The notes: generated by a model not told the origin, from the sequence alone. DNA of 64,000 nucleotides from Chitinophaga vietnamensis (GCF_902167635.1 NZ_CABHMS010000004.1:186001-250000); one strand, 5' to 3'; counted from the stretch's first letter, positions 42,215-51,388 are shown. Numbers and translations: made by a program.

Positions 42215-43138
42215 ATGAAAAAGATACTTTTAGTGATACTATTGTCCGCTCTAACGGTAATGGATACACGTGCCTGTGATATCTGCGGCTGTGGGGTAGG
42301 CAGTTATTACATCGGCCTGCTGCCGGATTTCAAGAAACGCTTTATTGGCCTGCGTTACCAATATAAAACCTTGCGGTCGCACCTTGGGCCGGGCGGCGCC
42401 ACTTCTTATCTCACCACTGATGAAACCTATCAAACTGCGGAGCTATGGGGTGGGTGGAACATCGGGCAACGTTTCCGCGTGCTGGGTTTCCTGCCAGTCA
42501 ATTTTAACCAGAAAGATAACCAGGGCGTGAGGCAGCACCAGTCAGGCCTTGGGGATATCGCGGTGATAGGTTACTACCGCCTGCTCGACAAACAACACAT
42601 GCTAGGCAACAAACTACTCGTTCATTCTCTCTGGCTGGGCGCTGGCGTCAAGCTGCCTACGGGCCGTTACGAGCCTGCCGTAAAGAAAGAAAATGAAGAT
42701 ACGCCCAACAATTTCCAACTGGGCACCGGCAGTACCGACTTCACCCTGAATGCCATGTACGATATCCGTTTGATGGACTTTGGCATCAATACTAACCTGA
42801 GTTATAAGATCAATACCAACAACCGTTACGATTATCAATACGGCAACAAATTCACGGCCAACGTACTGGCCTACTACAAAATACGGCTGGCGAACAAAAT
42901 AAGCATCGCGCCCAATGCTGGTATCCTCTACGAAACCGCGAAGAAAGACACCGACGGCAAAACCGTTACTGTCGATATTTCCGGAGGCTACTCGGTCATG
43001 GCCACCGCCGGCCTCGAAGCTACCATCGGCCGCATATCCATCGGCGGCAACTTCCAGCCAGTGCTCTCCCAACAACTCGCCGATATGCGCGTTAAAGCCG
43101 GTAACAGGGGCATGGCGCATGTGACGTATTTATTTTAG
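42215..43138 (+). CDS. CDICGC-type outer-membrane protein
   Basis: Predicted outer-membrane beta-barrel of 307 aa. A signal peptide (cleavage after TRA, residue 20) exposes Cys21-Asp-Ile-Cys24-Gly-Cys26 at the mature N-terminus. The rest has alternating amphipathic strands ending in MAHVTYLF, a C-terminal aromatic typical of barrels. It could carry copper or another metal across the outer membrane, given its MbnP/MbnH neighbours. ATG 42215 has AGGA upstream and is preferred to 42176. A perfect inverted repeat starts at its stop codon. Confidence 0.75.
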   Translation: MKKILLVILLSALTVMDTRACDICGCGVGSYYIGLLPDFKKRFIGLRYQYKTLRSHLGPGGATSYLTTDETYQTAELWGGWNIGQRFRVLGFLPVNFNQKDNQGVRQHQSGLGDIAVIGYYRLLDKQHMLGNKLLVHSLWLGAGVKLPTGRYEPAVKKENEDTPNNFQLGTGSTDFTLNAMYDIRLMDFGINTNLSYKINTNNRYDYQYGNKFTANVLAYYKIRLANKISIAPNAGILYETAKKDTDGKTVTVDISGGYSVMATAGLEATIGRISIGGNFQPVLSQQLADMRVKAGNRGMAHVTYLF

Positions 43139-43346
43139 CGAATGTTGTCTTTGCTCAGGATTATAAGGATTGAAAGGATTACCAGGATTTTCGAATTTAT
43201 TGATTTTCGGATTTATTGATTTAATCGAAGCGGAGATAGGTTGTTCATCTCCGCTTCGATTAAATCAATAAATCCGAAAATCAATAAATTCGAAAATCCT
43301 GGTAATCCTTTCAATCCTTATAATCCTGAGCAAAGACAACATTCGC
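43138..43346. repeat. Perfect 100-bp inverted repeat between convergent genes
   Basis: Arms 43138-43237 and 43247-43346 are exact reverse complements by my reading, around a 9-nt loop (AGGTTGTTC). Outer part: GCGAATGTTGTCTTTGCTC, AGGATT, GATTGAAAGGATTACCAGG; inner part: TTATTGATTTTCGG-type steps ending CGAAGCGGAGAT. Both flanking genes end at its edges. It is the most perfect member of the family in the window. Confidence 0.9.
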
Positions 43347-43347
43347 G

Positions 43348-43674
43348 CTACTCCCGGTCTTTCTTGAACAGGTATACCGGGTCGTTGTCCACCACAAATG
43401 CTGTAACGAGCTTCCAGCCCTGGCGGCCGATGTAGTTGAGGGCATCGGTGGGGGAGTCGAAGTACATGAGGTGGCCGGTGCTATCGCGTACCGGGTTGGG
43501 ATTCAACAGCGATTTGATAGGCTGGCCGTAGTCGGCTTGCATGGCTACTCTTTTCTTGAAGGAATTGGACCTGATAGTAACATGGCAGTAGCGTTCTGAT
43601 GTTTGAGCGGAAGATTGGGCTTTGGCAACTACAGTAAGGCATAGCAGTGTAGTTAATGTGAGCAATGAGCGCAT
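43348..43674 (-). CDS. Small secreted protein, unknown
   Basis: Secreted protein of 108 aa with a signal peptide (cleavage after VAKAQ, about residue 20) and a C-terminal segment DALNYIGRQGWKLVTAFVV followed by YLFKK, which resembles DUF4177-like small beta proteins. No catalytic motif is visible. It sits between an inverted repeat at its 3' end and a shorter one upstream, and looks monocistronic. Confidence 0.7.
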   Translation of the reverse strand: MRSLLTLTTLLCLTVVAKAQSSAQTSERYCHVTIRSNSFKKRVAMQADYGQPIKSLLNPNPVRDSTGHLMYFDSPTDALNYIGRQGWKLVTAFVVDNDPVYLFKKDRE

Positions 43675-43688
43675 GGTTTTATATTTAT

Positions 43689-43744
43689 GAATTTTTGGAT
43701 TTTCGAATTTAGGGATTTAAACAAATCCGAAAATCCAAAAATTC
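43689..43744. repeat. Short inverted repeat, GAATTTTTGGATTTTCG arms
   Basis: GAATTTTTGGATTTTCG (43689-43705) pairs exactly with 43728-43744 around about 22 nt. It lies 17 nt beyond the stop of the receiver-TrxR gene on the minus strand. It is the smallest member of the 3'-end hairpin family. Confidence 0.75.
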
Positions 43745-43760
43745 TCACATTCTCACATTC

Positions 43761-45425
43761 TCACTTCACTTCTGCCAGGTATTTATGTACGAAGCTGATG
43801 GCCATAGAGCCTTCACCAACGGCGGCGGCTACACGATTCATGGCGGTGGCGCGTACGTCGCCGGCGGCAAAGATGCCAGCACAGCTGGTTTCCAGCAGGT
43901 AGGGGTCGCGGGATTGCTTCCATATTTTGTTGAAGGTGTCGTATTTTTTCAGTTCGCGGCCTGTTTCGATAAATCCTTTTTCATCGCGTATGATGTTGCT
44001 GGATATCCAGTCGGTGAATGGTTTGGCGCCGATGAAGATATACAGTGCGCCGGCGGCTTCGGTGGTGGTGTTGCCGGTATTGATGTCGCGCACTATCAGC
44101 TGTTCCAGCCTTTCTTTTCCGAGGGCTTCCGCTACCTCTGTTCCGGGCCTCACTTTGATGTTGGTGGTGGCATTGATCTGATCTATCAGGTAAGACGACA
44201 TCGTGCTGCTCAGATCATCTTTGCGGATGAGGATATAAACCACTCTGGCAAATTTGGAGAGGTACATGGCGGCTTGTCCGGCAGAGTTGCCGCCGCCAAC
44301 GATGAAAACGTCTTTGTCTTTGCAGGCGGTGGCTTCGGTCATGGCTGCGCCATAATAGATGCCGGCTCCGGTGAAATCCGCTATCCCTTTGGTGTCCAGC
44401 GTTCTGTAGTCTACGCCGGTGGTGATGATCACACTGCGGGTGTTCACGGTGGAACCATCTTCCAGCTGTATCTTTTTATAGCCGTCTACCTGTTCGATGC
44501 TGTTCACGGCCTGTGGCGTGATAAATTCGGTGCCGAGCCTGGTAGCTTGTGTGATGGCTCTGCGCGTGAGTTCTGAGCCACTGAGGCCTGTAGGGAATCC
44601 GAGATAGTTTTCGATGCGGGAGCTGGTGCCTGCCTGTCCGCCAGGGGCGCGCTTTTCGATGAGCAATGTTTTCAATCCTTCGGAAGCGCCGTACACGCCG
44701 GCGGCGAGCCCTGCGGGCCCTGCGCCGATGATCACCACATCATACACTTCATGTTTGATCTGCGGGTTGAGGCCTACTTTGCGGGCCAGCTCAATGATAG
44801 AAGGAGCAGAGGCCCAGGTGCCGTCTTCAAAAAATACCAGCGGCAGCTCTTTGGTAGAGCGTTTATTGAGTGATAACAACTGCTGGCCTTCTTCGGATAC
44901 CTGTACATCCAGCCATTGATAGGGAATGAGGTTGCCGGCAAGAAAATCCTTGATGGCATGCGATTGCTGCGAATACTGGTAACCTACTACTTTGATGCCT
45001 TTGAAATCAGGATGGTAGCCGTTTTGCCAGTCGTCGAGCAGTTCGTCGATGATGGGATACAGTTTTTCTTCCGGCGGGTCCCAGGGCTTCACCAGGTAAT
45101 AGTCCAGCTGTACGGTGTTGATGGCCCTGATGGCGGCTTCGGTGTCGGAGTAGGCGGTGAGCAATACCCGTTTGGCTTCGGGATAGTATTTACGTGCGCG
45201 CTCCAGGAAACTGACGCCATCCATTTCGGGCATGCGTTGGTCGGAGAGGAAGAGCGCGATGGTCTCTCCCTTGTTTTTGAGTTCGAGCAAACTGCTCTCT
45301 GCTTCTTTTACGGACGCAGTGCTGATGATCCTGTAGTGTTCACGGTATTTGTTCCGGAGGTCCCGGACGATAGCGCGTAACACCTGCGGGTCGTCATCTA
45401 CACATAATATAATGGGTTGTGTCAT
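43761..45425 (-). CDS. Fused response regulator/thioredoxin reductase-like flavoprotein
   Basis: Three-part protein of 554 aa: receiver domain (1-125; VDDDP, FLSDQRMPEMDG with phospho-Asp, LVKPW), a thioredoxin/glutaredoxin-like segment (about 140-220) without CxxC, and an FAD/NAD(P)-binding thioredoxin-reductase-like module (about 228-554; IIGAGPAGLAAGVYGASEG, GGGNSAGQAAMYLS, GIFAAGDVR). The TrxB redox CATC is absent (the region reads YYGAAMTEA), so it cannot act as an ordinary TrxR; it may use another acceptor or signal by FAD state. The upstream kinase and Usp genes are in the same operon. Phosphorylation by that kinase is inferred. Confidence 0.9.
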   Translation of the reverse strand: MTQPIILCVDDDPQVLRAIVRDLRNKYREHYRIISTASVKEAESSLLELKNKGETIALFLSDQRMPEMDGVSFLERARKYYPEAKRVLLTAYSDTEAAIRAINTVQLDYYLVKPWDPPEEKLYPIIDELLDDWQNGYHPDFKGIKVVGYQYSQQSHAIKDFLAGNLIPYQWLDVQVSEEGQQLLSLNKRSTKELPLVFFEDGTWASAPSIIELARKVGLNPQIKHEVYDVVIIGAGPAGLAAGVYGASEGLKTLLIEKRAPGGQAGTSSRIENYLGFPTGLSGSELTRRAITQATRLGTEFITPQAVNSIEQVDGYKKIQLEDGSTVNTRSVIITTGVDYRTLDTKGIADFTGAGIYYGAAMTEATACKDKDVFIVGGGNSAGQAAMYLSKFARVVYILIRKDDLSSTMSSYLIDQINATTNIKVRPGTEVAEALGKERLEQLIVRDINTGNTTTEAAGALYIFIGAKPFTDWISSNIIRDEKGFIETGRELKKYDTFNKIWKQSRDPYLLETSCAGIFAAGDVRATAMNRVAAAVGEGSMAISFVHKYLAEVK

Positions 45426-45442
45426 ATATTTAAATATACAGA

Positions 45443-46849
45443 TTATCCATTGATCGGCAGCGCTACGGTAAACTGTGTGCGGCCCGGTACAGCGCTCACT
45501 TTCAGGTTACCTTTGTGTTGCCGTTTCACGATCTGCGAAGTGATATCGAGGCCAAGGCCCGTACCCTGGCCGATAGCTTTGGTGGTGAAGAAGGGATCAA
45601 AGATCCGGTCAATGATATCGGGTGGGATACCCGGCCCGTCATCGATGATATCTACCGCCACACAGTTGTGGCCATCTTTGCGGGTGATGATCTCCAAAGT
45701 GCCTTTGCCATTGGCTTCCATGGCATCGATGGCGTTATCGATGATATTGGTCCATACCTGGTTCAGCTCACCGATATGGGCATTAACGGGCGGGAGAGTA
45801 GTATCGAATTGTTCTTTCACTGTAATATTGCCTTTCCTCAGTTTGTGTTGCAGCATCACCAGCGTGTTGTGAATGCCGCTGTGAATATCCGCGAATTGTT
45901 TGTCGTGGCCCTGGTCCATATGCGTGAATGTTTTCACAGAGCCCACCAGGTCGGCAATGCGGCGAGAGGCAGCTTCTATATCAGTCACCATTTTTTCGGT
46001 GATGAGGTTATTGTTGATCCAGTTGAAGACGGGAGAAGCGAATTTTTCCGGGACGTGTTGATGTACCTGCTCGAGATGAGCAACCGTAAAACCAAAGTCG
46101 ACAAGGTTTTCCGCCAGTTCCAGGGCATTGTTGATGTGATGGGCATCGAGCCAGTCGGTGAGCGCATCTTCTCTCTCTGAACGCTCCATCATCGACAGCG
46201 CCGCTACGGGACCCTGTGCGATCATCTCAAATAATATTTTATTCACGGCGTCTACGTCGTCCGGTGGAATATCCATAGACAGTATCTGCTTGAAGGCTGC
46301 CGGCACGAGTTGCAGATGATTTTTTAAAGATACGGCGCCGCGCACTACGGCGGCAGCGGGATTGTTCAGCTCATGTGCCAGTCCGGCGGAGAGCTTGCCC
46401 AGCGCCATCATTTTCTCATTCTGTTGTTGTTGGGAGGTGAAAGTGCGCACGCGGTTGGTCATCACATGCACCAACGCCTGCGTGAGCTCATAATGGTGAT
46501 GGATCAACTCAGACATGCGCGCTACCGGGAAACGTAGCAGCTTCAGGTCTTCCAGCACTTCGCAGGTGCCGAGGGTTTTTTTCATGCGGGAGAAGGGAAG
46601 CACGCCAGTGATGGATGGCGCTTCCATCATCAGTATTTCTCTTTGTTCATTGTTCTGCACGGCATATACACGGGCGCGGCCACCGAGAACGATTACCATA
46701 AACTCCGCAGGGTCGCCGGCACGAAAATAGATATCTCCTTGCGGCACGAGAAGGCATTCGCTATTGTCTATCAGCCACTGTAGCTGGTCTTCGGGCACAT
46801 TGCCGATCTCTTCGATCGCTTGCAGCTGGCGGGTGGTAACCTGTTCCAT
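45443..46849 (-). CDS. Histidine kinase with N-terminal cNMP-binding domain
   Basis: Cytoplasmic sensor kinase of 468 aa. A cyclic-nucleotide-binding-type barrel (about 10-125; GDIYFRAGDPAEFMVIVLGG) precedes a HisKA domain (SAGLAHELNNPAAAV with the phospho-His) and HATPase_c (NIIDNAIDAM, DDGPGIP, GTGLGLDI). The receiver-TrxR gene follows 17 nt later and the Usp gene precedes by 30 nt, forming a three-gene operon. The fusion receiver is its likely phospho-acceptor. The ligand of the N-terminal domain is unknown. Confidence 0.9.
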   Translation of the reverse strand: MEQVTTRQLQAIEEIGNVPEDQLQWLIDNSECLLVPQGDIYFRAGDPAEFMVIVLGGRARVYAVQNNEQREILMMEAPSITGVLPFSRMKKTLGTCEVLEDLKLLRFPVARMSELIHHHYELTQALVHVMTNRVRTFTSQQQQNEKMMALGKLSAGLAHELNNPAAAVVRGAVSLKNHLQLVPAAFKQILSMDIPPDDVDAVNKILFEMIAQGPVAALSMMERSEREDALTDWLDAHHINNALELAENLVDFGFTVAHLEQVHQHVPEKFASPVFNWINNNLITEKMVTDIEAASRRIADLVGSVKTFTHMDQGHDKQFADIHSGIHNTLVMLQHKLRKGNITVKEQFDTTLPPVNAHIGELNQVWTNIIDNAIDAMEANGKGTLEIITRKDGHNCVAVDIIDDGPGIPPDIIDRIFDPFFTTKAIGQGTGLGLDITSQIVKRQHKGNLKVSAVPGRTQFTVALPING

Positions 46850-46879
46850 GATAGTAAAGTGTGACCGCTAATTTACACT

Positions 46880-47704
46880 TTACCGTGGAAAAATGAGCAG
46901 CGGGATGGTGCTGTTCCAGGCCAGTTTCTGCGAGATACTTTTTTGGAAGATAGACAGGATACTGTTCTTTTGTTTGTGCAGGGTGATGATGAGATCGGCC
47001 TGATGGGTGGCGGCAAAATCGTTGATAGTGCCGGCGATATCTTTGTCTGTATCATAATGATAAGCAGGCTGGTATTTGTCGAGCAGCTGGTGTAGCAATG
47101 CGATCTGGTCTTTAACTTCAGGTGTGTAGCGGTCGTTGTTGGCGATGTTGAGCACCAGCAGTTGCAAGTGCAGCATATCCAGCAGTTGCAGCAGTTGGTC
47201 TTTCGGCGCTTCCTCGATATTGTCGAGGTCTACAGCCAGCACGGCTCTCTTGGGCAGGGCGAGGCTGCTATCGCCGGGAATCAGCAGCAGTGGCAGTTCG
47301 CAGGTGTTCATGGTGCGGATGGCGGTACTGCCGATGAGCACTTTTTCCAGGTTGGATTTGCCTTTCATGCCCATCACTACCACATCGGCCTGTTCTTCAT
47401 TGCCGACAACGTTCACCACGTCTGTAACAGGCAGCTCGCTGCTGACGTAGTGAATGGTTACATCAGGGCCGGTGATGGCGGAGAGGTTCCTTCTTAATTG
47501 CTCGAGATAGTCGTTGCTGTCTTTCTGAAGATCAGGAAGACCTACTACAGCCACGGGTTCCGGGGCAAGGGCGGTAGGGTTTACAAAGTAGCTGTTCAAC
47601 AGGATCAGTTGGCGGCTCTTGTAATGTTTGGCAAGGAAAGCGGCATATTCCGCTGCATGAAAGGCGGCATCAGAGAAATCGGTCAGTACGAGAATGGTCT
47701 GCAT
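46880..47704 (-). CDS. Tandem universal stress protein
   Basis: UspA-type protein of 274 aa with two Usp domains (about 1-145 and 150-274). The first has the ATP-binding-like GMKGKSNLEKVLIGSTA. The second is more degenerate. It is the first gene of the operon with the cNMP-binding kinase and the receiver-TrxR fusion, which links it to a redox or low-oxygen stress response by context. Confidence 0.87.
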   Translation of the reverse strand: MQTILVLTDFSDAAFHAAEYAAFLAKHYKSRQLILLNSYFVNPTALAPEPVAVVGLPDLQKDSNDYLEQLRRNLSAITGPDVTIHYVSSELPVTDVVNVVGNEEQADVVVMGMKGKSNLEKVLIGSTAIRTMNTCELPLLLIPGDSSLALPKRAVLAVDLDNIEEAPKDQLLQLLDMLHLQLLVLNIANNDRYTPEVKDQIALLHQLLDKYQPAYHYDTDKDIAGTINDFAATHQADLIITLHKQKNSILSIFQKSISQKLAWNSTIPLLIFPR

Positions 47705-47710
47705 AAAAGA

Positions 47711-47718
47711 TAGATTTG
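47711..47718 (+). promoter_or_regulatory. Predicted -7 box TAGATTTG
   Basis: TAGATTTG matches TAnnTTTG on the plus strand, 65 nt before the quinone-oxidoreductase start, within the region shared with the divergent Usp operon. Confidence 0.4.
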
Positions 47719-47783
47719 TGTCTGATGCTAGAACAAACGAACAGGATTATAGTTTTATGTAATTTTCATTTAAATATTAAATT

Positions 47784-48752
47784 ATGCAAGCCATTGTTAT
47801 TACGATGCCCGGCGCGCCGGATGTGTTACAGTACCAGGAGCGGGAAGTGCCGGTGGCAGGGCCTGGCGAAGTATTGATAAAGGTGGGCGCTGCCGGGGTG
47901 AACCGTCCGGACGTGGCGCAACGCAAGGGTCATTATGCACCGCCTCCGGGTGCGCCGGTGGATATACCCGGACTGGAAGTGGCCGGTGTAATAGAAGCCT
48001 GTGGCGAAGGCGTGCGCCAATGGCAGGCAGGCGATAAAGTATGCGCGCTGGTGGCAGGCGGCGGTTACGCAGCATATGTGACAGCGGTAGCTGAGCATTG
48101 CCTGCCGGTGCCGGCAGGCTGGAATTTCGTGCAGGCGTGCACGTTACCCGAAACCGTTTTCACGGTATGGCACAATGTTTTTCAGCGTGGCGGTCTGCAA
48201 GCGGACGAGCGCCTGTTGGTGCATGGCGGCAGCAGCGGCATCGGCATCACAGCGATCCAGCTGGGCAAGGCTTTCGGCGCTAAAGTGTTTGTGACCGCAG
48301 GCAGCGCCGCCAAATGCGCGGCCTGTGAGGAACTGGGCGCTGATATCGCCATCAACTATCATGAGGCCGATTTCGAAGCAGTGCTGCACGCCGAAGGTGT
48401 TGATGTGATATTGGATATGATCGGCGGTGATTACATCCCCAAAAATATCCAGCTGCTCCGCACGGATGGCCGCCTGGTATTTATCAATGCCATGCGTGGC
48501 GCCACAGCTACCCTCGATGCCATCGCGGTGATGCGCAAACGGCTTACCATCACAGGCAGCACCTTGCGCAACAGGGAGCATGCCTTCAAAGCTGCGCTGG
48601 CAGCGGAAGTGAAAGCCAAGGTATGGCCGCTGATCGAGGAAGGCAAGTTCAAACCAGTGATCTACCAGACCTTCCCATTGAAGGATGCCGCCAAAGCCCA
48701 TGCCCTCATGGAAAGCAGCGAACATATCGGGAAAATTGTACTGGAAGTGTAG
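47784..48752 (+). CDS. PIG3-type NAD(P)H:quinone oxidoreductase
   Basis: Zinc-independent medium-chain dehydrogenase/reductase of 322 aa in the PIG3/QOR group, which reduces quinones with NADPH. It shows GVNRPDVAQRKGHYAPPPG near residue 39, the cofactor-binding loop VHGGSSGIGITAIQL (about 150), and DVILDMIGGDYI. No zinc-binding Cys cluster is visible. It is divergent from the Usp operon, and a membrane-protein gene follows 35 nt later. Confidence 0.9.
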   Translation: MQAIVITMPGAPDVLQYQEREVPVAGPGEVLIKVGAAGVNRPDVAQRKGHYAPPPGAPVDIPGLEVAGVIEACGEGVRQWQAGDKVCALVAGGGYAAYVTAVAEHCLPVPAGWNFVQACTLPETVFTVWHNVFQRGGLQADERLLVHGGSSGIGITAIQLGKAFGAKVFVTAGSAAKCAACEELGADIAINYHEADFEAVLHAEGVDVILDMIGGDYIPKNIQLLRTDGRLVFINAMRGATATLDAIAVMRKRLTITGSTLRNREHAFKAALAAEVKAKVWPLIEEGKFKPVIYQTFPLKDAAKAHALMESSEHIGKIVLEV

Positions 48753-48787
48753 GACTTTTATTTACTTTGACGCCAAACAACACCCTG

Positions 48788-49627
48788 ATGAACACCGACT
48801 GGAACTGGTTCTTTAGCTCCTTTTGCCAGAGCGCGGCCGCGCTCATCGGCATCATCGCGGCATTCCTGATATCAAGGCTCATCGGTCTTAATGAAAAGGT
48901 ACATGCCATCATCTCCGGCTTTGAAGAACTGGTGATAGACCGTAACAAGATCCTGCACAGCCTTGGCCAGCGCCGTTTCCGCTGGTATAACTCCACTCTC
49001 ATGCAGGTCAGCACGCACCTGCGTGACGAAATCCGCGCCGGCGAATTTGATGATCTTTCCGATATCGATATCCTCGAAAAAATCTATTCAGAAGACGACC
49101 GCCTCTATAAAGCCAACGACGTAGTGCTGAAAACATTTCATGAGTTGTATGAGAGATACCGCCACCCGCAGGCCACAGAGCTGCCGCTTACACATGCGCT
49201 CTCCGAAAACATCCGCAAGGAAAGGGAATTGATAGAACAGCTGGAAGTGGAAACGCGCAAACTGATACTGCTCTTCAAAAAGAACGAACAGGAACTGCGG
49301 GTGTTCAGCGATACTTTCAAACCGGTGAGCCTGATCATTATCGTGCTGATGATCGCTTTTCCCGTTACCGTGATCTATCCCCTGCACTTCCTGCCGGTAA
49401 CAGGTAACAAGATGCCTGATGCCGACTGGTATCCGCTGCCGGTGTTGTCATCCCTGTTCAGCCTGAAGAATTTCCTTCTGCTCTTCTTCTTCATCACCAT
49501 AGAAGGCATCTTCCTGCATTTCCTGAATATGAACTACAAGATGAGCCGGGAGATCACTGCCGCGCTGGGCAAGCATTCCCGCGATTTTCAACAGATAGAA
49601 TGGTATTCGCCTTATCTCGGATCCTGA
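48788..49627 (+). CDS. Unknown membrane protein, 279 aa
   Basis: Not recognised. One N-terminal membrane helix (about residues 10-30; CQSAAALIGIIAAFLISRLI), a long soluble helical region rich in charged residues (about 35-195), and two C-terminal membrane helices (about 200-265). ATG 48788 is chosen; the frame open from 48623 overlaps the quinone-oxidoreductase gene and would put a hydrophilic extension before the helix. It may be co-transcribed with that gene. Confidence 0.75.
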   Translation: MNTDWNWFFSSFCQSAAALIGIIAAFLISRLIGLNEKVHAIISGFEELVIDRNKILHSLGQRRFRWYNSTLMQVSTHLRDEIRAGEFDDLSDIDILEKIYSEDDRLYKANDVVLKTFHELYERYRHPQATELPLTHALSENIRKERELIEQLEVETRKLILLFKKNEQELRVFSDTFKPVSLIIIVLMIAFPVTVIYPLHFLPVTGNKMPDADWYPLPVLSSLFSLKNFLLLFFFITIEGIFLHFLNMNYKMSREITAALGKHSRDFQQIEWYSPYLGS

Positions 49628-49718
49628 TGCGTAACTGGACTACCAAACAGGTGGATTCTGGACTAGTAAAGTGTGCCAGTAAGTTTCGACTTTTGTATCG
49701 TTAAAACAATATTTGGAT

Positions 49719-50171
49719 ATGAACACTACGACTAGCAAATCCACCGCTATTGCACAATTATATCTCCGCCTGGCATTGGGCATCGACTTCCTGGTAATTG
49801 GCCTGGACCGTGTGGGCGCCTGGGGGCCTTACGGCGCAAAATATGTAAGCTGGGGCGATTGGGAACATTATTTCGCCTATGCCAAAACGCTGATGTTCTT
49901 TCTGCCGCTGCCACTCGCCAAACTGCTTGCCGCTACCGCCACTGTATGTGAAATTGTTTTCGGGGCCTTGCTGGTAACGGGTTTCCTTACCCGCTGGGCG
50001 GCTATCGGCAGCGGCATACTCACCCTCTGTTTTGCCCTGTGTATGGCGGCGGCCAATGGTATCACCTCTCCAATTGGTTACTCCGTATTTGTGGTGAGCT
50101 CCTCCAGTTTCCTGCTGGCCACCTTGCCTTATCATAAATGGAGCATCGACACTTTTTTGAAAAACCGATAA
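49719..50171 (+). CDS. DoxX-like membrane protein
   Basis: Four-helix membrane protein of 150 aa in the DoxX superfamily (LRLALGIDFLVIGLDRVG at the N-terminus, then FGALLVTGFLTRWAAIGSG). DoxX proteins take part in quinone-linked or thiosulfate redox reactions; its own substrate is unknown. ATG 49719 is preferred to a TTG at 49713. The MFS gene starts 11 nt after its stop. CTGGACTA occurs twice upstream (49635 and 49658, period 23), a possible operator. Confidence 0.8.
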   Translation: MNTTTSKSTAIAQLYLRLALGIDFLVIGLDRVGAWGPYGAKYVSWGDWEHYFAYAKTLMFFLPLPLAKLLAATATVCEIVFGALLVTGFLTRWAAIGSGILTLCFALCMAAANGITSPIGYSVFVVSSSSFLLATLPYHKWSIDTFLKNR

Positions 50172-50182
50172 ACGATCAGTAA

Positions 50183-51388
50183 ATGTTATTGAAGATTGCC
50201 AGAACCTACCGCACCTCTTTCACCGGCCTTAGCAGGGAATCGTGGTTACTCAGCCTGGTGCTGTTGGTGAACCGTTGCAGCACGATGGTGGTGCCTTTCC
50301 TGAGTATGTACCTCACACAAAGCATGCACCGCAGTATCGCGGATGCCGGCCTCGTGGTAACATTATTTGGCGTGGGCGCCGTACTGGGATCCACGGCCAG
50401 CGGCTATTTCATCGACAGGCTGGGATTCAGGGCCGTGCAGATCGCCACCTCGCTGATCGGCGGGCTGCTCTTCATTGCATTTGGTTATATCTCCAATTTC
50501 TCGGTGCTCTGCGGCATGACCCTGCTGCTGGCCTTTGTGGCAGAGGCTTTCCGGCCGGCTAACGTGGCGGCAGTATCGGCCTACTCCACACCGCAGAACC
50601 TTACCCGTTCTTTTTCGCTCAACAGGCTGGCCATGAACCTGGGCTGGGGCCTGGGCAGCTCCCTGGGCGGTATGCTTGCCGCTATCAACTATCACCTGCT
50701 CTTCTGGGTGGAAGGCGGCGTATATATTATCGTGAGCCTGATGATCGTTACACTGTTGCCTGATACGCATCTTCCCAAAAAAGAAAAAGTAGCGGCCTTG
50801 CCCGCAGCCGATACATCATCTCCCTGGAGAAACCCTTTCCTGCTGCGTTTCCTGTTGTTGATGGTATTATATAGTTCCTGTTTTATACTGATGTTCCGCC
50901 TGGTGCCGGTGTTCTGGAAAGAAAGCCTGCATATCAATGAATCCGTGATCGGCTTGCTGCTGGGATTGAACGGGATCATCATTGCCTTGTTCGAGATGGT
51001 GATGGTGAAATACCTCGAAACCCGCCGCAGTGGCACTTATTACGTGATTGCGGGATTGGTGGCCACCGGTATCGGTTACGCTTTCCTCGCCATGCCGGCC
51101 TTTGCGCCGATGGTGATGGCGCTGGGCGCCGTGCTTTTCATCACCATCGGGGAGATGCTGGCCCTGCCTTTCGTGAACACCATCGTGATGGGCAATGCAC
51201 AGGAACATAACCGTGGCAGTTATGCTGCGGCCTATTCCCTCACCTGGTCCATCGCGCAGATCATTGGACCCGGCGGCGGTGCGCTGGTGATCGAAAAATA
51301 TGGCTACGTTCCGCTCTGGGCCTTGCTGGCATTGATCTGTATGGCCTGCGCCGGCGGTATGCGTCTGTTGTTGAAAAAGGAAGCATAA
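50183..51388 (+). CDS. MFS transporter
   Basis: Major facilitator of 401 aa with 12 predicted helices, resembling MdtH/YceL-type drug exporters: SMYLTQSMH near helix 1, an A-motif-like SGYFIDRLGFRAVQ, and a charged central loop (about 200-215). The substrate is not readable. It follows the DoxX-like gene by 11 nt and is followed by an AraC-type gene 37 nt later, which may belong to the same unit. Confidence 0.87.
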   Translation: MLLKIARTYRTSFTGLSRESWLLSLVLLVNRCSTMVVPFLSMYLTQSMHRSIADAGLVVTLFGVGAVLGSTASGYFIDRLGFRAVQIATSLIGGLLFIAFGYISNFSVLCGMTLLLAFVAEAFRPANVAAVSAYSTPQNLTRSFSLNRLAMNLGWGLGSSLGGMLAAINYHLLFWVEGGVYIIVSLMIVTLLPDTHLPKKEKVAALPAADTSSPWRNPFLLRFLLLMVLYSSCFILMFRLVPVFWKESLHINESVIGLLLGLNGIIIALFEMVMVKYLETRRSGTYYVIAGLVATGIGYAFLAMPAFAPMVMALGAVLFITIGEMLALPFVNTIVMGNAQEHNRGSYAAAYSLTWSIAQIIGPGGGALVIEKYGYVPLWALLALICMACAGGMRLLLKKEA

